The notes under the pieces were generated by a model that worked only from the letters and a program-made list of their open reading frames with translations, had not been told where the DNA came from and did no database searches. Of a stretch of 64,000 nt of DNA, positions 44,187-53,597 are shown in pieces. The position numbers were made by a program, and so were the translations under genes. Each line of letters starts with the position of its first letter. The first letter of the stretch is position 1. This DNA is from DASXHY01 sp036272195 (GTDB lineage Bacteria; Verrucomicrobiota; Verrucomicrobiia; Limisphaerales; DASXHY01): NCBI GenBank assembly GCA_036272195.1, contig DATAZE010000026.1:1-64000 (forward strand), written 5' to 3'.

Positions 44187-45668
44187 CTACCCTTTCAGCT
44201 TCCGCTCCAAAATCTCGCCCGCCACCGCCGGGTTCGCCTTGCCCTTGCTCAACTTCATCACCTGCCCCTTTAGAAAATTCAAGGCCGCGCCCTTCCCCGC
44301 CTTAAAATCGGCGGCCGGTCCCGGATTCGCCGCAATCACTTCATCGCAAAGTTTCTCAATCGCACCCGTGTCGCTCACCTGCGCCAGGCCTTTTTCCTGA
44401 ACAATTGCGCCCGGTGTTTTTCCAGTCTCGAACATTTCCGCGAACACCTGTTGCGCCGCTGAGCTGCTGATGGTTTTCGCCTCCACCAACGCCGTCAATT
44501 CCACCAACGCTTCCGGCGTAAATTTCAGGTCGGTCAGCGTCAGCAAGTTCATGTCTCCACGCTCCAATCCGAGTGAGGCCTGCTCCGCCGCGAGCTTTTC
44601 GTTTGTCTCCGCAAACTTCGCGCGCAGATTGTTGATCACCCAATTCGCCACCGCCTTCGGGTTCTTCGATTGTTTTGCGACACCTTCGAAATAATTTCCC
44701 AGCGGCACGTCCCATACGAACGTTTGCGCATCACCAGCCGGCAATTGGTAATCGCTCATGAACCGGCGCTTGCGCGCCAGCGGCAATTCCACCACCCGCG
44801 CCGACACTTCCTCAAGCCACTTTTCGGTCGGCTCGAACGGCATCAGGTCCGGCTCGGGAAAATACCGATAATCATGCGCATGCTCCTTCGTCCGCATCTC
44901 ATCGGTGATGCCCGCATCGTCATCCCAGCGCCGCGTGGATTGAATCAGCTTGCCGCCCTTGTTGAGCACGTCGATCTGCCGGGCAATTTCATATTCCGCC
45001 GCGCGCCGCACGCCGCTGAAGCTGTTCATGTTTTTGATTTCAATCTTCGCCCCGAGTTCCGTCTGCCCTTTCGGCCGTACGCTCACGTTCACGTCGCAAC
45101 GCACCATCCCCTTCTCCATGTCCGCGTCGCTCACGCCGCCGTAAATCAAAATATCCTTGAGGGCATTGAGATAGTCGTAAGCCATGTCCGCACTCGTGAT
45201 GTCCGGTTCGGAAACAATTTCCAGCAGCGGCACGCCCGCGCGGTTGAAATCCACACCGCTGTTGCGGTCAAAATGAATGTTTTTGCCGACGTCCTCCTCG
45301 AGATGCGCGCGCGTGATGCGCACCCGCGAAATGCCGCCATTGAATTCAAATTCCACGTAGCCGTTCGCCGTGGAGGGTTTGTCGTATTGCGTGACCTGGT
45401 AATTCTTGGACGCGTCCGGATAAAAATAATTCTTCCGATCAAACTTGGCGTAACGCGAAATCGTGCAGTTCAACAAATACCCGGTGAGGGCCGTAAGGCG
45501 CATCGCCTCCTCATTGGCGACCGGCAGCACGCCCGGCATGCCGAGGCAAATCGGGCAGACGTTCGTGTTCGGCGGCGCGCCGAACGCGTTGGCGCAACCG
45601 CACCACATCTTCGATTTCGTTTTAAGCTGGACGTGCGTTTCCAGTCCAATGACCGCTTCGTATTCCAT
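44187..45668 (-). CDS. gatB: Asp-tRNA(Asn)/Glu-tRNA(Gln) amidotransferase subunit B
   Basis: GatB is the kinase and tRNA-binding part of the GatCAB complex that turns mischarged Glu-tRNA(Gln) or Asp-tRNA(Asn) into the correct amide. The 493 residues start YEAVIGLETHVQLKTKSKMWCGC and carry a four-cysteine zinc site (CGC, CPIC), PDASKNYQVTQYDKP, and the C-terminal helical YqeY-like domain. The gene lies 14 bp after gatA on the same strand. Confidence 0.96.
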   Translation of the reverse strand: MEYEAVIGLETHVQLKTKSKMWCGCANAFGAPPNTNVCPICLGMPGVLPVANEEAMRLTALTGYLLNCTISRYAKFDRKNYFYPDASKNYQVTQYDKPSTANGYVEFEFNGGISRVRITRAHLEEDVGKNIHFDRNSGVDFNRAGVPLLEIVSEPDITSADMAYDYLNALKDILIYGGVSDADMEKGMVRCDVNVSVRPKGQTELGAKIEIKNMNSFSGVRRAAEYEIARQIDVLNKGGKLIQSTRRWDDDAGITDEMRTKEHAHDYRYFPEPDLMPFEPTEKWLEEVSARVVELPLARKRRFMSDYQLPAGDAQTFVWDVPLGNYFEGVAKQSKNPKAVANWVINNLRAKFAETNEKLAAEQASLGLERGDMNLLTLTDLKFTPEALVELTALVEAKTISSSAAQQVFAEMFETGKTPGAIVQEKGLAQVSDTGAIEKLCDEVIAANPGPAADFKAGKGAALNFLKGQVMKLSKGKANPAVAGEILERKLKG

Positions 45669-45682
45669 AAGGCGCTAAAAGT

Positions 45683-47146
45683 TTAACCGAGGGTCGGCCT
45701 TTCCTTATGCCAATTCGTGCTTTGCTCATAGGTGTGGGCGATTTTCAAAATGGTCTCTTCACCAAACGGTTTGCCCAGCAATTGCAATCCAATCGGGAGC
45801 TTGGGCGATTTCGTGAAGCCACATGGCAGGCTCAGACCGCAAATTCCAGCGAGATTGCATGAGATGGTGAAAATGTCCGATAGATACATCTGCAACGGAT
45901 CGTCGGATTTTTCGCCGATCTTGAAGGCCGCAGTCGGCGTCGTGGGCGTAACGATGGCATCCACTTTTTCGAAGGCCTTTAAAAAGTCGTTGCGGATAAG
46001 CGTGCGGACTTTTTGCGCGCGGAGATAATACGCATCGTAATAACCGCTGCTCAGGACGTAGGTGCCGAGAATGATTCGCCGCTTCACTTCCGCGCCAAAT
46101 CCCGCGCCGCGCGTCTTGCCATACATCTCGATCGGGTCCTTGCCCTCCACTCGCGCGCAATAACGCACGCCGTCGAATCGCGCGAGGTTCGCGGAAGCTT
46201 CCGCCGTGGCGATGATATAATAAGTCGCCACCGCATAATCGGTGTGCGGCAACGAGACTTCAACGATTTCCGCGCCGAGTTTCTCCAACTGCTTCACTGC
46301 TGTGTCCACCGCCTGCTTAATTTCCGGGTCCAGGCCGCCAATCATGTATTCCTTCGGCAAGCCCAGCTTCAGACCTTTGACGCCGCCCTCGAGCTTCGCC
46401 GCGTAATGCGGCACCGGCTGCGGCATGCTCGTCGAATCGCAATGATCGATGCCACTCATCGCTTCCAACAGCACGGCCGCGTCGCGCACGTTCTTGGTGA
46501 ATGGCCCAATCTGGTCGAGCGACGACGCGAACGCGACCAACCCGTACCGCGAAATCCGTCCGTAACTCGGTTTCATGCCGACGACCCCGCACAGCGCTGC
46601 CGGCTGGCGAATCGACCCGCCTGTGTCCGTGCCGAGCGTGGCAATGCATTCATCAGCCGCCACCGCGGCCGCCGAACCACCCGAAGAGCCGCCCGGAATG
46701 CGAGCCGTGTCCCAGGGATTGCGCGTGACGCCAAACGCGGAATTTTCCGTGGAGCTGCCCATCGCGAACTCGTCCATGTTTAACCGCCCAAAAATGATTG
46801 CGCCTGCGGCCTTCAGTTTTTGAATCGCCGTCGCATCGTAAGGCGAAACGAACTTGCCGAGAATTTTCGAACCGCAATTCAGCGGCTGGCCCTTCACCGC
46901 CAGCACATCCTTCACCGCGATCGGCACGCCCAACAAGGGCAGGCCCGCGCCACCGCCATTCGCCAGCACTTTATCCGCGGCGGCAGCCTGAGCGAGCGCG
47001 TCGGCGGCATCATAGCTGATGAACGCGTGGATTTGTTTGTCGATGGCATTGATGCGGTCGAGACATGCCTGCATGGCTTCGCGCGAGGAAACTTCGCGCT
47101 TCGCCAATTTGACGGTAAGGTCTGATATGGTTGACTGATTCAGCAT
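45683..47146 (-). CDS. gatA: Asp/Glu-tRNA amidotransferase subunit A
   Basis: GatA is the glutaminase of GatCAB and belongs to the amidase-signature family. The Ser-cisSer-Lys triad is complete: Lys79 (IAVKD), Ser154 (PGGSSGGSAAA) and Ser178 (TDTGGSIRQ). These match the positions known in the family, which supports the ATG at 47146. The C-terminal end is regular. Alternative in-frame ATG at 47176 would add ten residues. gatB follows at once, but gatC is 2 kb upstream, past two membrane-protein genes. Confidence 0.96.
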   Translation of the reverse strand: MLNQSTISDLTVKLAKREVSSREAMQACLDRINAIDKQIHAFISYDAADALAQAAAADKVLANGGGAGLPLLGVPIAVKDVLAVKGQPLNCGSKILGKFVSPYDATAIQKLKAAGAIIFGRLNMDEFAMGSSTENSAFGVTRNPWDTARIPGGSSGGSAAAVAADECIATLGTDTGGSIRQPAALCGVVGMKPSYGRISRYGLVAFASSLDQIGPFTKNVRDAAVLLEAMSGIDHCDSTSMPQPVPHYAAKLEGGVKGLKLGLPKEYMIGGLDPEIKQAVDTAVKQLEKLGAEIVEVSLPHTDYAVATYYIIATAEASANLARFDGVRYCARVEGKDPIEMYGKTRGAGFGAEVKRRIILGTYVLSSGYYDAYYLRAQKVRTLIRNDFLKAFEKVDAIVTPTTPTAAFKIGEKSDDPLQMYLSDIFTISCNLAGICGLSLPCGFTKSPKLPIGLQLLGKPFGEETILKIAHTYEQSTNWHKERPTLG

Positions 47147-47280
47147 TGGAAATTCAATTCCGGCACGGTGCAACATTCACGCGGTTCGACACACATTTGC
47201 CACCACGCGCAACTGCGAACCTCGGCTTCTGCCGGGATGCACGCTGGGATATTTGTATCGAAAGCTGCCGGGGTCAAGGG

Positions 47281-48321
47281 TCAGTTCTCGGTTTGGTTCG
47301 GATCAAGTTTGATGGCCATTTCACTAGCGGGCTTGAGGCCCGGACCCTGAGCGTTATTTTCTGAGGAGGCCACGGACTCCCGCTCTCCCGGCCAATGTTC
47401 CAGCAGCATATTGTTCAAGTAATAGGCTACGGGGGCGTAAACAAATGCTGCGACCACATCGACAAAATAATGGTAGCGAAGGTAAATGGTGGCAAAACAC
47501 ATACAAGCCACATAAATCACGGCGGGAATAAAAAGCCGGCGACAATATTTGTACATATACATCGTCAGCAACAGCGGGATGCCCACGTGGAGCGAGGGAA
47601 AGCAATCATAACTGACGCGTCCAACGGCAATGATATAATCAACTCCTTTGCTAAGGGCCTGGCCCTGGAGGTCGCGGGTGTATAGGTCGGCAAAGGTGGT
47701 GCCGGGGCCGACCGCGGGGACAAAAAGGTAGCTGGTGACGCCCATTAGAATCAGCGTGAGATACCCCATCATAATGCAGCGGAACGTCTTCAACTCCTTG
47801 CGGAGATAGAAATACAAACCGACTCCGGGCAGGAATATCACGTGGGAGAAATAAACCAGGTTCAAGAAATCGGTGAGCCAGGGATTTATCCACCCTTGGA
47901 GAAGGATTGACGGCTGGTTTCCAAAAATCGAGGCGTCGATTTTTGACAAGGTCGCATCCGCCGTGTGCGGGCTTGCCCGCAGAATCAAGTTGCTGTAGAG
48001 CGCGTAGTAGCAGGTGCTCAAAAGGAAAAACGGGAACCAATCCCGGAAAATTCTCACGAGCGGACGAAAGAACCGTACCAGGTACTTGGTCGGATCCAGC
48101 TCTTCCTCAGATTCATCTCCGGAAGATGCGATCATCCCGAGGAGATATTTCACCCCGAGAATAGCCACCGGAAGCAGGATGAAAATGAAGTCGTGCAATC
48201 CAAAACTGAAAGTATGAAAGAGACGCGTAAACGAAAAAAAGGCGAGCAGCGCGAGAGAGGCGAGGACAGCCAGCACATTCTCCGGCCGGGAGCGGAGCAC
48301 AAAAGAAATGAACCCCTTCAT
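47281..48321 (-). CDS. PAP2-superfamily membrane enzyme, Aur1-like subfamily
   Basis: The 346-residue polytopic protein has about six membrane helices. It keeps the catalytic motifs of the PAP2/AUR1-like group: GPGTTFADLYTRD upstream, FPSLHVGIPLLL with the catalytic His, and RYHYFVDVVAAFVYAP with the second His and Asp. The subfamily includes inositol-phosphoceramide synthases, so a phospholipid or sphingolipid head-group transfer is possible; a plain phosphatase is also possible. The gene starts 2 bp after the stop of the membrane TPR gene and lies between gatC and gatA. Confidence 0.82.
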   Translation of the reverse strand: MKGFISFVLRSRPENVLAVLASLALLAFFSFTRLFHTFSFGLHDFIFILLPVAILGVKYLLGMIASSGDESEEELDPTKYLVRFFRPLVRIFRDWFPFFLLSTCYYALYSNLILRASPHTADATLSKIDASIFGNQPSILLQGWINPWLTDFLNLVYFSHVIFLPGVGLYFYLRKELKTFRCIMMGYLTLILMGVTSYLFVPAVGPGTTFADLYTRDLQGQALSKGVDYIIAVGRVSYDCFPSLHVGIPLLLTMYMYKYCRRLFIPAVIYVACMCFATIYLRYHYFVDVVAAFVYAPVAYYLNNMLLEHWPGERESVASSENNAQGPGLKPASEMAIKLDPNQTEN

Positions 48322-48323
48322 AG

Positions 48324-49100
48324 TCAGTTTTGAATTCGTGTCCGCAACGTTTCGAATCGGGGCTTGAGCAGCGCGGAGCAATCAGCGGTATTAAATTTAT
48401 CGATCAACGCCCGGGCGTCATTCGTGCGCCCTTCCGCCAGATCAAGCCGCGCCACGATATAAGCATGGTCGGCTTCGCTGACGGCGACCGACGCGAAGGG
48501 TTTCATCAACCCCGCCGCTTCCGCCGTGCCATTGGTCTCGAGCGTGATGACGCACAACATTTTGGTGACGTTCCATTGGTATTGCGTATCGCGGGAAGAC
48601 GATTCCAGCAACGGAACGGCAGCCTCCCATTTTCCAGAGACGAAATAGTAAAGACCTTCGTGATATTCCTCAAACGGGGGCATGGACCCTTTGCGTATCC
48701 GCTTCGCCTCGTCCAGCATTTGTCGGCCTTCCTCCGGATGATTCAACAGCATGGCGCACACGCCTTCCTTGCCCAGCGCGTCGGCGGTTCTCCAATAGCG
48801 AGACGATGTTTGAAACAGGGCCAGCGCGGAATCCAGATTCCCCGCCTCAAAGGCTTCCATCCCGTAATATGAATTCAGCCGCGCCATGCTGTGCCGAAAA
48901 GAAGCATAACCGATGCCGCCAGCCAGTACGGTAGCCACTACCGCAAAAACATACGCCTTCGGTTTTTTCGCCGGGGACACTCTGCGGGCGTTTTTCCAGA
49001 AGCGAATGGCGAGAATCAAAAACAGCAACAGAACGAAATACTTGCCTCCCTCGATCAGGACAGACTTAATCAACTGCGCGTAGTCGGAAATGTCAGGCAT
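48324..49100 (-). CDS. Membrane protein with TPR-like repeats
   Basis: The 258-residue protein has two membrane segments near the N-terminus (about residues 20-37 and 49-66) and then helical repeats of the tetratricopeptide type: YYGMEAFEAGNLDSALALFQTSSRYW, PFEEYHEGLYYFVSGKWEAAVPLLESS, and AYIVARLDLAEGRTNDARALI. The soluble part should face one side of the inner membrane as a docking surface. It sits 12 bp after gatC and 2 bp before the PAP2 gene, so all may be cotranscribed. Function unknown. Confidence 0.75.
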   Translation of the reverse strand: MPDISDYAQLIKSVLIEGGKYFVLLLFLILAIRFWKNARRVSPAKKPKAYVFAVVATVLAGGIGYASFRHSMARLNSYYGMEAFEAGNLDSALALFQTSSRYWRTADALGKEGVCAMLLNHPEEGRQMLDEAKRIRKGSMPPFEEYHEGLYYFVSGKWEAAVPLLESSSRDTQYQWNVTKMLCVITLETNGTAEAAGLMKPFASVAVSEADHAYIVARLDLAEGRTNDARALIDKFNTADCSALLKPRFETLRTRIQN

Positions 49101-49112
49101 AAAAGCTCGGGA

Positions 49113-49400
49113 TTACTCCACGATCTTCGGCACGATGAACAATCCGTTGGCCTTGGCGGGCGCGTTACTCAATGCATCTTCATTCGACATGGAAGGACGC
49201 GTTTCATCCGGGCGCGTCACGTTCACCAGCGGAAACGCGTGGGCGGTGGGCTCCACTCCGCTGACGTCGGCCTGGTTCAGTTTCTCGATGTAGCCAAGGA
49301 TGTTTCCCAATTGCGCACCGAGCTTTTGCTCCTCTTCCGGTGAAAGCGCAATGCGCGCGAGATGCGCGACGTATTTGACATCAATTTCTGCGGCAGCCAT
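49113..49400 (-). CDS. gatC: Asp/Glu-tRNA amidotransferase subunit C
   Basis: The 95-residue GatC is the small clamp that holds GatA and GatB together. It has the standard start DVKYVAHLARIALSPEEEQKLGAQLGNILGYIEKLNQADVSGVEPT and the end NGLFIVPKIVE. It is the first gene of the gatC - membrane TPR - PAP2 - gatA - gatB series, all on the minus strand. Confidence 0.93.
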   Translation of the reverse strand: MAAAEIDVKYVAHLARIALSPEEEQKLGAQLGNILGYIEKLNQADVSGVEPTAHAFPLVNVTRPDETRPSMSNEDALSNAPAKANGLFIVPKIVE

Positions 49401-49465
49401 GGGGACAGGCTAAAGTCCAATGTCCCAAGTTCAAAGTCCAAAGTTGGACCGCAACAGACGAGAAT

Positions 49466-49729
49466 CTACTCCTCGTCGAACTTCCGCTTGATAAGGTTTT
49501 CGAGTTCCACGAGGGCCTTGGAAGCATCCGCGCCGATCGCATGAATGGTCAATTTGCTGCCGGGACCGGCTGCGAGCATCATCAGGCCCATGATGCTCTT
49601 GCCGTTTATCTTATCCCCGTCCTTCTCCACAAAAATATCGCACGCAAAACGGTTGGCCGTTTTGACAAATAAAGCCGCCGGCCGGGCATGTATGCCCAGC
49701 TTGTTTAGGACGAGAAATTCTTTCGTCAT
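49466..49729 (-). CDS. ptsH: HPr phosphocarrier protein
   Basis: HPr passes phosphoryl groups in the PTS or in an HprK-linked regulatory circuit. The active His is in LGIHARPAALF and the regulatory Ser is in GKSIMGLMML. If translation begins at the ATG at 49729 they fall at residues 14 and 45, close to the family positions, and the length (87 aa) is normal. An upstream ATG at 49765 has AGAGG close by and would add 12 residues. No enzyme I or EII gene is in the window. The kinase gene is next upstream. Confidence 0.93.
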   Translation of the reverse strand: MTKEFLVLNKLGIHARPAALFVKTANRFACDIFVEKDGDKINGKSIMGLMMLAAGPGSKLTIHAIGADASKALVELENLIKRKFDEE

Positions 49730-49944
49730 CAGATTATCGTCATCCGCCAATTTTTTAGCGCTCATCGCCTCTGAATTATAGATAACCGACCCTGTGTGGC
49801 TTGGCCAATGAATTCTGGCTTAACTGGGAATCTTAGCGTTTATCCTCGAAATGGGAAATGGGAGCGGATTGCGGCCCCCTGTGAACACAGACGTCCTGCC
49901 CATGTGCATCAAAACGCACAGGTGAGACCCAGTACCATCAGGAC

Positions 49945-50892
49945 TTAAAGCTTCTGTGTCGCCGCCATTTTGGCAATCAAGCGGTCGTTTAATTCTTTGG
50001 CGGGATTATACCCCGACATTTTCAACTTCGTTTGATAGGCGGCAACCTCGATGAGCCGGGCCAAATCCCGCCCGGGCCGCACCGGGATCGTGATGTGCGC
50101 CACATCCACGCCGAGGATCTTGACGTATTCCTGCTCCATGCCCACGCGGTCCACGTCCTTGACCTCGTTCCAGACCTTTAAAGTAATCACCAGGTCCACG
50201 CGCTTCTCGCTGCGAATGCTTTTCACGCCGAACATCGCCGCGACGTTGATGATGCCGATGCCGCGCACTTCCATGTGATTGCGGGTCAACTCCGCGCTGG
50301 TGCCGATGACTTCGCGGCCATCCACGAGCGTCACCTTGGTGATATCATCCGCCACCAGGCTGTAACCGCGCTCGATCAACGCCAGGACGCTCTCGCTTTT
50401 GCCGATGCCACTCTCGCCGCGGATGATGACCCCCACGCCGAGGATGTCCACCATGCTGCCCATTTCCGTTCCCCGCAGCGCGAACATCATTTCCAATGCA
50501 AGCGTGGCGAGGTTGATGAATTTCATCGTCACCAGCGGGCATTGAAAAATCGGCACGTCTACCTTTTCGGCGTGCTTAAGAAATAATTTATCGGCCTTTA
50601 AATTCCGGCTAAACACCACGCAAGGAATCTTGAATGAGAAAAAACTTTCATAGCGCTCCGCGCGTTCGGTTGGCGGCAGCGCCTTAAGAAAATACGCCTC
50701 CGCGTTGCCGATGACCTGCACCCGTTTGTTCGCGAAATAACGCGTGAAGCCGGACATTACAAGGCCCGGCCGGTTCACCGTGGGCTCGCGAATGACGCGT
50801 TTCAAACCATTCGCGCCCGCCATCAGCTTCAGCCCCAGCGCCTCGGCCTGGTCGGTGTAGAACCGCTCCACAGTGACTGTATCGCGTTGCAT
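49945..50892 (-). CDS. hprK: HPr kinase/phosphorylase
   Basis: The enzyme phosphorylates and dephosphorylates HPr at the regulatory serine. The 315 residues show the N-terminal domain (about 1-130), the P-loop GESGIGKSESVLALIERGY and VADDITKVTLVDGREVIGTS. The HprK signature MEVRGIGIINVAAMFGVK precedes an end typical of the family. The gene is 180 bp upstream of ptsH on the same strand and downstream of lptB. A repeat-rich gap (50905-51000) precedes its start. Confidence 0.95.
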   Translation of the reverse strand: MQRDTVTVERFYTDQAEALGLKLMAGANGLKRVIREPTVNRPGLVMSGFTRYFANKRVQVIGNAEAYFLKALPPTERAERYESFFSFKIPCVVFSRNLKADKLFLKHAEKVDVPIFQCPLVTMKFINLATLALEMMFALRGTEMGSMVDILGVGVIIRGESGIGKSESVLALIERGYSLVADDITKVTLVDGREVIGTSAELTRNHMEVRGIGIINVAAMFGVKSIRSEKRVDLVITLKVWNEVKDVDRVGMEQEYVKILGVDVAHITIPVRPGRDLARLIEVAAYQTKLKMSGYNPAKELNDRLIAKMAATQKL

Positions 50893-50904
50893 TTGTTTTT
50901 GTGG

Positions 50905-51002
50905 GTTAAACTGGTTAAATAAGTTGAATTGGTTAAATGAGTCAACGTCTTCTGCACCGACTTGCCGATTCGTTTAACCATTTAACGTATTTAACTCATT
51001 TA
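50905..51002. repeat. GTTAAA-rich inverted repeat between lptB and hprK
   Basis: Units of the type TTAAATGAG, TGGTTAAA and GTTAAA are stacked on both sides of a central GACTTGCCGATTC and face each other, so the whole gap can fold back on itself. It spans nearly the entire intergenic space. The units are degenerate. Role unknown; a slipped-strand repeat or a remnant of a dispersed element is likely. Confidence 0.6.
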
Positions 51003-51008
51003 ACCAAC

Positions 51009-51769
<761 letters not shown>

Positions 51770-51773
<4 letters not shown>

Positions 51774-52375
51774 TTGGAGGTTGTGCCCGTTTTCGGGGCC
51801 TCAAACATGCTGGATGCATTGGTTTTGGCCGGGTAGAGCTCCTGATTCAAATAGTTTGTGGTGGTGATGACATCCTTGATGCGGTCCCAGACAATCGGAT
51901 CGGCGTGGACCGTGGTTTGCCTGTTGGTCACCACGGGATTTCCGGTCAGCACGACAAAGGCATTGGTTTCCCAATGCTCCACAGGCGGCTCGGCGGTATT
52001 CGTGAGAGTGTAAGTATAAACCGCCTTGTCGGCAGTGGCGTGGTTCGGCCCCTGGTCATCCGTCCAATCAATCACCACGTTCGTCTCCGCCGTGGCCCGA
52101 TTGAATTTCCCCGCGTCCACCTTCGGCGCCTCCACCGTCAGCAATTGGCAGGTCAGTTTCATTTGCGGATTGTCCACGCGCACGTCACCACGATAAATGA
52201 ATACGTTGGACCTCAGGAAAAACTGGCCGCCGTCGGATTGAATCGTCGTCGGGCCATTGGTGGCCGTGCCTACGAGCGCCGGTGACTGGGTCGGCGCGGC
52301 AGATTGGGAATTCGTCTGCGCCGCGAGGGCGAAAACGGCTCCCAACATCGCGCATAAAACAAAAAGGACTCTCAT
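51770..52375 (-). CDS. lptA: LptA-like periplasmic LPS transport protein
   Basis: The 201-residue protein has a signal peptide (MRVLFVLCAMLGAVFALAAQ) and an OstA/LptA-like beta-jellyroll: GGQFFLRSNVFIYRGDVRVDNPQMKLTCQLLTV, KFNRATAETNVVIDW, NHATADKAVYTYT, and VVLTGNPVVTNRQTTVHADPIVWDR. The position between lptC-like and lptB genes supports a bridge for LPS across the periplasm. The start overlaps the previous stop as ATGA and the stop overlaps lptB. I prefer the ATG at 52375 over an upstream one at 52459. Confidence 0.85.
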
Positions 52376-52809
52376 GGTGTAAATGAATTGGTCATTTGAC
52401 CGGTAACCGTCGTGACCTGCTGGTTCGAGATCAGCAGTTCGGAATTGGTTTGCTTCCAAAAAAATCCCACGCCCTGGACCATCACATTCGAGGTTTGCAT
52501 CTGGAACGGCCCGGCAGAACTGACCGTTTGCCCGCGCGAATCAAAAATGCACTGCGGCGCTTTTACGGTCATTTCCTTCACTCCATCTTCGCGAAAGGTC
52601 TGCAGCTTCGCGTTCTGAATAATGATGACGCCATTTGCCCCCGGATCGGCTTGCGCGCCTTCGAGGAACGACTTCATTTGCAGCTCGTGAGGGGCCTCAA
52701 AATACTGGAGGGGCGCCTGGAAGCCTTTCACGGTGCTGCTCGGCGGCTTTTGGTCCGCAGCCACTGCCAGGCCGACCAGGAAACAAAACAGCGCGAACAA
52801 CGAACCCAT
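52372..52809 (-). CDS. LptC-like protein of the LPS transport pathway
   Basis: From the ATG at 52809 the 145-residue protein has an N-terminal hydrophobic segment (MGSLFALFCFLVGLAVAADQ) and an OstA-type beta fold: PLQYFEAPHELQMKSFLEG, VIIIQNAKLQTFREDGVKEMTVKAPQCIFD, and GFFWKQTNSELLISNQ. This fits LptC, which passes LPS from LptBFG to LptA. The frame stays open up to 52974, overlapping the kdsC stop; that longer start would translate the palindromic element at 52815-52886 as protein. I prefer the shorter form because it gives a clean signal/membrane segment. Confidence 0.72.
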   Translation of the reverse strand: MGSLFALFCFLVGLAVAADQKPPSSTVKGFQAPLQYFEAPHELQMKSFLEGAQADPGANGVIIIQNAKLQTFREDGVKEMTVKAPQCIFDSRGQTVSSAGPFQMQTSNVMVQGVGFFWKQTNSELLISNQQVTTVTGQMTNSFTP

Positions 52810-52814
52810 AAATC

Positions 52815-52886
52815 GTAGCGTCCGACGTAAGGAGGCTCCGACTTTTCCCGAAGAAATAGTATGAGCCTCCTTACGTCGGTTGCTGC
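52815..52886. repeat. 72-bp palindromic element, family A, copy 3
   Basis: The arms are 52815-52838 and 52863-52886 (three mismatches or so) with a 24-nt loop. The loop read on the minus strand contains CGGGAAAAGT and matches the loop of copy 1, so this copy is in the opposite orientation. It lies between kdsC and the lptC-like gene, with one end just 5 bp from the preferred start codon. Confidence 0.9.
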
Positions 52887-52963
52887 GAGAGAGCGCCTGC
52901 GTGCCGAACGCGTCTGACGCAACGTCAGGCAGAATATTTTCGCTCTCTTTATTTTTTGCGCTA

Positions 52964-53497
52964 TCAATTCGCATACTCGGACACGACCAGCTTCCATTTG
53001 TTCTGCGCTTTTAAAATCATCTCGACAATTTCTCGAATCGCGCCGTTTCCGCCGGGTGCCTTGGTCACATAATCGGCCGCAGCCTTGGCCTCGGCCACGC
53101 CATCGCCCACCGCGACCGCCAGCCCCACTTTATCCAGCACGCCGATATCCACCACGTCATCCCCCACATAGCAAACATCCGCCCACTTCATTCCAGTTTG
53201 ACGCAGAATCGCCTCCACACCCTCAATCTTTCCGCCGTTATGTTGCACGACAAAATCAATCTTCAGATCATCCGCGCGCTGCTGCGTGGCGACCGAGGGC
53301 CGGCGGGAAACCCATCCCACCTTGATACCGTGGCGTTGCAGGAATTTCAGCCCCAATCCGTCGCGAATGTTAAACCGCTTCGTTTCCACGCCGCCGCCCA
53401 TGTAAATGGCGCCATCGGTCATCACACCGTCCACGTCGCACAGGAACAGTTTGACGGCCTTTAGCTTCTTGAGGAGTGCCGGGCGTTTTGGAGCCAT
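52964..53497 (-). CDS. kdsC: 3-deoxy-D-manno-octulosonate 8-phosphate phosphatase
   Basis: KdsC removes phosphate from Kdo-8-P to give Kdo for LPS. The 177 residues show the HAD motif LFLCDVDGVMTDGAIYM with nucleophile Asp, then FNIRDGLGLKFLQRHGIKVGWVS, and the third motif YVGDDVVDIGVLDKVGLAVAVGDG. This is the cap-less HAD layout of the tetrameric KdsC type. I start at the ATG at 53497; a TTG at 53506 lies just upstream. kdsA follows upstream by 101 bp in the same direction. Confidence 0.94.
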   Translation of the reverse strand: MAPKRPALLKKLKAVKLFLCDVDGVMTDGAIYMGGGVETKRFNIRDGLGLKFLQRHGIKVGWVSRRPSVATQQRADDLKIDFVVQHNGGKIEGVEAILRQTGMKWADVCYVGDDVVDIGVLDKVGLAVAVGDGVAEAKAAADYVTKAPGGNGAIREIVEMILKAQNKWKLVVSEYAN

Positions 53498-53508
53498 GGT
53501 TTTCAACG

Positions 53509-53591
53509 AGGATGAAGGATCGAGGATAGAAGATGAAAAAAACGCGGACGCCTCGGCGCCATCTTCAATTTTCCATCTTCCATCCTCATAA
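53509..53591. repeat. GAGGATG/GAAGATG inverted repeat between kdsA and kdsC
   Basis: The left part has GAGGATGAAGGATCGAGGAT and AGAAGATGAAAA; the right part has ATCTTCAATTTTCCATCTTC and CATCCTCAT. The two are roughly inverse, with short units repeated on each side of a GC-rich centre (GCGGACGCCTCGGCGCC). It fills most of the kdsA-kdsC gap. Such heptad-type repeats appear in several other gaps here. Confidence 0.6.
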
Positions 53592-53597
53592 AATTAG

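Noticed and set aside
44670..45686. Plus-strand frame of 338 codons opposite gatB
   Set aside because: gatB is complete and canonical; the plus frame is His/Arg-rich antisense.
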